From: Saprospiraceae bacterium
Lineage (GTDB): Bacteria; Bacteroidota; Bacteroidia; Chitinophagales; Saprospiraceae
Assembly (NCBI GenBank): GCA_017995875.1
Contig: JAGOIB010000054.1
Coordinates: 1-7,048 of the forward strand
Direction of reading: 5' to 3'
Length of the DNA: 7,048 nucleotides
The translations under genes and the position numbers were made by a program. Shown here in pieces: positions 6,792 to 7,048 of the stretch. Under the pieces are notes generated by a model that was not told the DNA's origin, made no database searches, and worked only from the letters and a program-made list of their open reading frames with translations. The stretch's first letter is position 1; the number at the start of each line of letters is the position of its first letter.

Positions 6792-6880
6792 CGTGAGAGC
6801 GTAAGAACTTAAGAGCGTAAGAACGTAAGAACTTAAGAGTGTGAGAGGAGTGGGCATGTGTGTGTGAGTGTGTGGATGTG
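6792..6880. repeat. Composite repeat: CGTRAGAR octamers + GTGGGCATG + GT-rich tail (copy 2)
   Basis: Seven octamers run from 6792 to 6847 (CGTGAGAG, CGTAAGAA, CTTAAGAG, CGTAAGAA, CGTAAGAA, CTTAAGAG, TGTGAGAG). Two bases later comes GTGGGCATG (6850-6858) and a GT-rich tail to about 6880. It is a direct repeat of the element at 3364-3437, with one more octamer and some CTTAAGAG variants. Its near edge is 35 bases upstream of the propeller gene's start, so it probably lies in that gene's 5' leader or promoter region. Confidence 0.88.
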
Positions 6881-7016
6881 GATCAGTTTGACTTTCATGT
6901 AAAATAAATAGTCTTACTCCATGAGCATTTGGAATTAGTTGATTTGACAATTTTTATAGACCGAATCCAATCAGAACACGATCAAAGGCAGAATGGCGGA
7001 AAAGGGATCCAGTCGA
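6881..7016. other. Intergenic sequence without recognisable features
   Basis: I see no gene, RNA gene or convincing promoter match here. The stretch is AT-rich in its first 80 bases. Any promoter for the minus-strand propeller gene would have to lie here or in the repeat next to it, but I could not find a good TTTG/TANNTTTG (Bacteroidota sigma) pair. Confidence 0.5.
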
Positions 7017-7040
7017 TTTGTTGGAGCAAACTCCAACAAA
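7017..7040. other. Perfect 10-bp inverted repeat with 4-nt loop
   Basis: TTTGTTGGAG (7017-7026), loop CAAA, then CTCCAACAAA (7031-7040) is an exact inverted repeat. It could be a transcription terminator for a gene beyond the right edge, since the flanks carry a short A/T stretch, or a dispersed palindromic repeat. The window ends 8 bases later, so its context is missing. Confidence 0.65.
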
Positions 7041-7048
7041 GGCTAATT

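Noticed and set aside
6642..6950. Minus-strand open frame of 102 codons with a PHPHTHTHMPTPL-like stretch
   Set aside because: It overlaps the signal-peptide end of the propeller gene and the GT/octamer repeat; its sequence is a by-product of the repeat.
6990..7043. Short plus-strand frame MAEKGSSRFVGANSNKG
   Set aside because: Only 17 codons, no ribosome-binding site seen, and half of it is the perfect hairpin; not supportable as a gene.

Overview
The window reads as chromosomal DNA of a free-living member of the Bacteroidota, probably near the Saprospiria, Chitinophagia or Cytophagia. The grounds are indirect. The DNA is moderately AT-leaning, the start codons mostly lack a clear Shine-Dalgarno sequence, there is a large exported Asp-box (BNR/sortilin-type) propeller protein of a kind common in that phylum, and the gaps are filled with short-period repeats (CGCAAAGN, TTTCACT, TTTAGNNG, CGTRAGAR) of a style I associate with Bacteroidota genomes. 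No rRNA, tRNA, CRISPR array, transposase or phage gene is visible.

All five supported genes lie on the minus strand, so transcription runs from right to left. From the right: 6757-7048 is a non-coding leader with a perfect 10-bp hairpin near the window edge (7017-7040) and an octamer/GT repeat (6792-6880). Next is a 1105-residue secreted protein with 11 Asp-box motifs (3439-6756). A second copy of the same composite repeat fills the 85-bp gap after it. Then come a 364-residue fusion of a ferritin-like diiron domain to a VIT1/CCC1-type iron transporter (2259-3353), a 127-bp gap holding a C/G-block hairpin (2178-2219), a 375-residue PAPS-type sulfotransferase (1004-2131), a 144-bp gap, and two tandem single-domain rhodaneses joined by an ATGA stop/start overlap (587-859, then 276-590). 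The left 275 bp are almost entirely low-complexity repeats of at least four sequence types.

The two rhodaneses clearly work as one translational unit. The other three genes are separated by 85-144 bp gaps, two of which hold repeats, and I see no shared pathway. The ferritin-VIT1 protein suggests iron detoxification or export, the rhodaneses suggest sulfane-sulfur transfer, the sulfotransferase modifies an unknown acceptor, and the propeller protein acts outside the cytoplasm in an unknown role. Co-orientation alone does not make them an operon.

I did not find a clearly new biological system. The most unusual feature is the repeat content: one composite repeat is present twice in the same orientation, each copy just upstream of a start codon, and the left edge stacks several unrelated arrays that nearly all have a 7- or 8-bp period.
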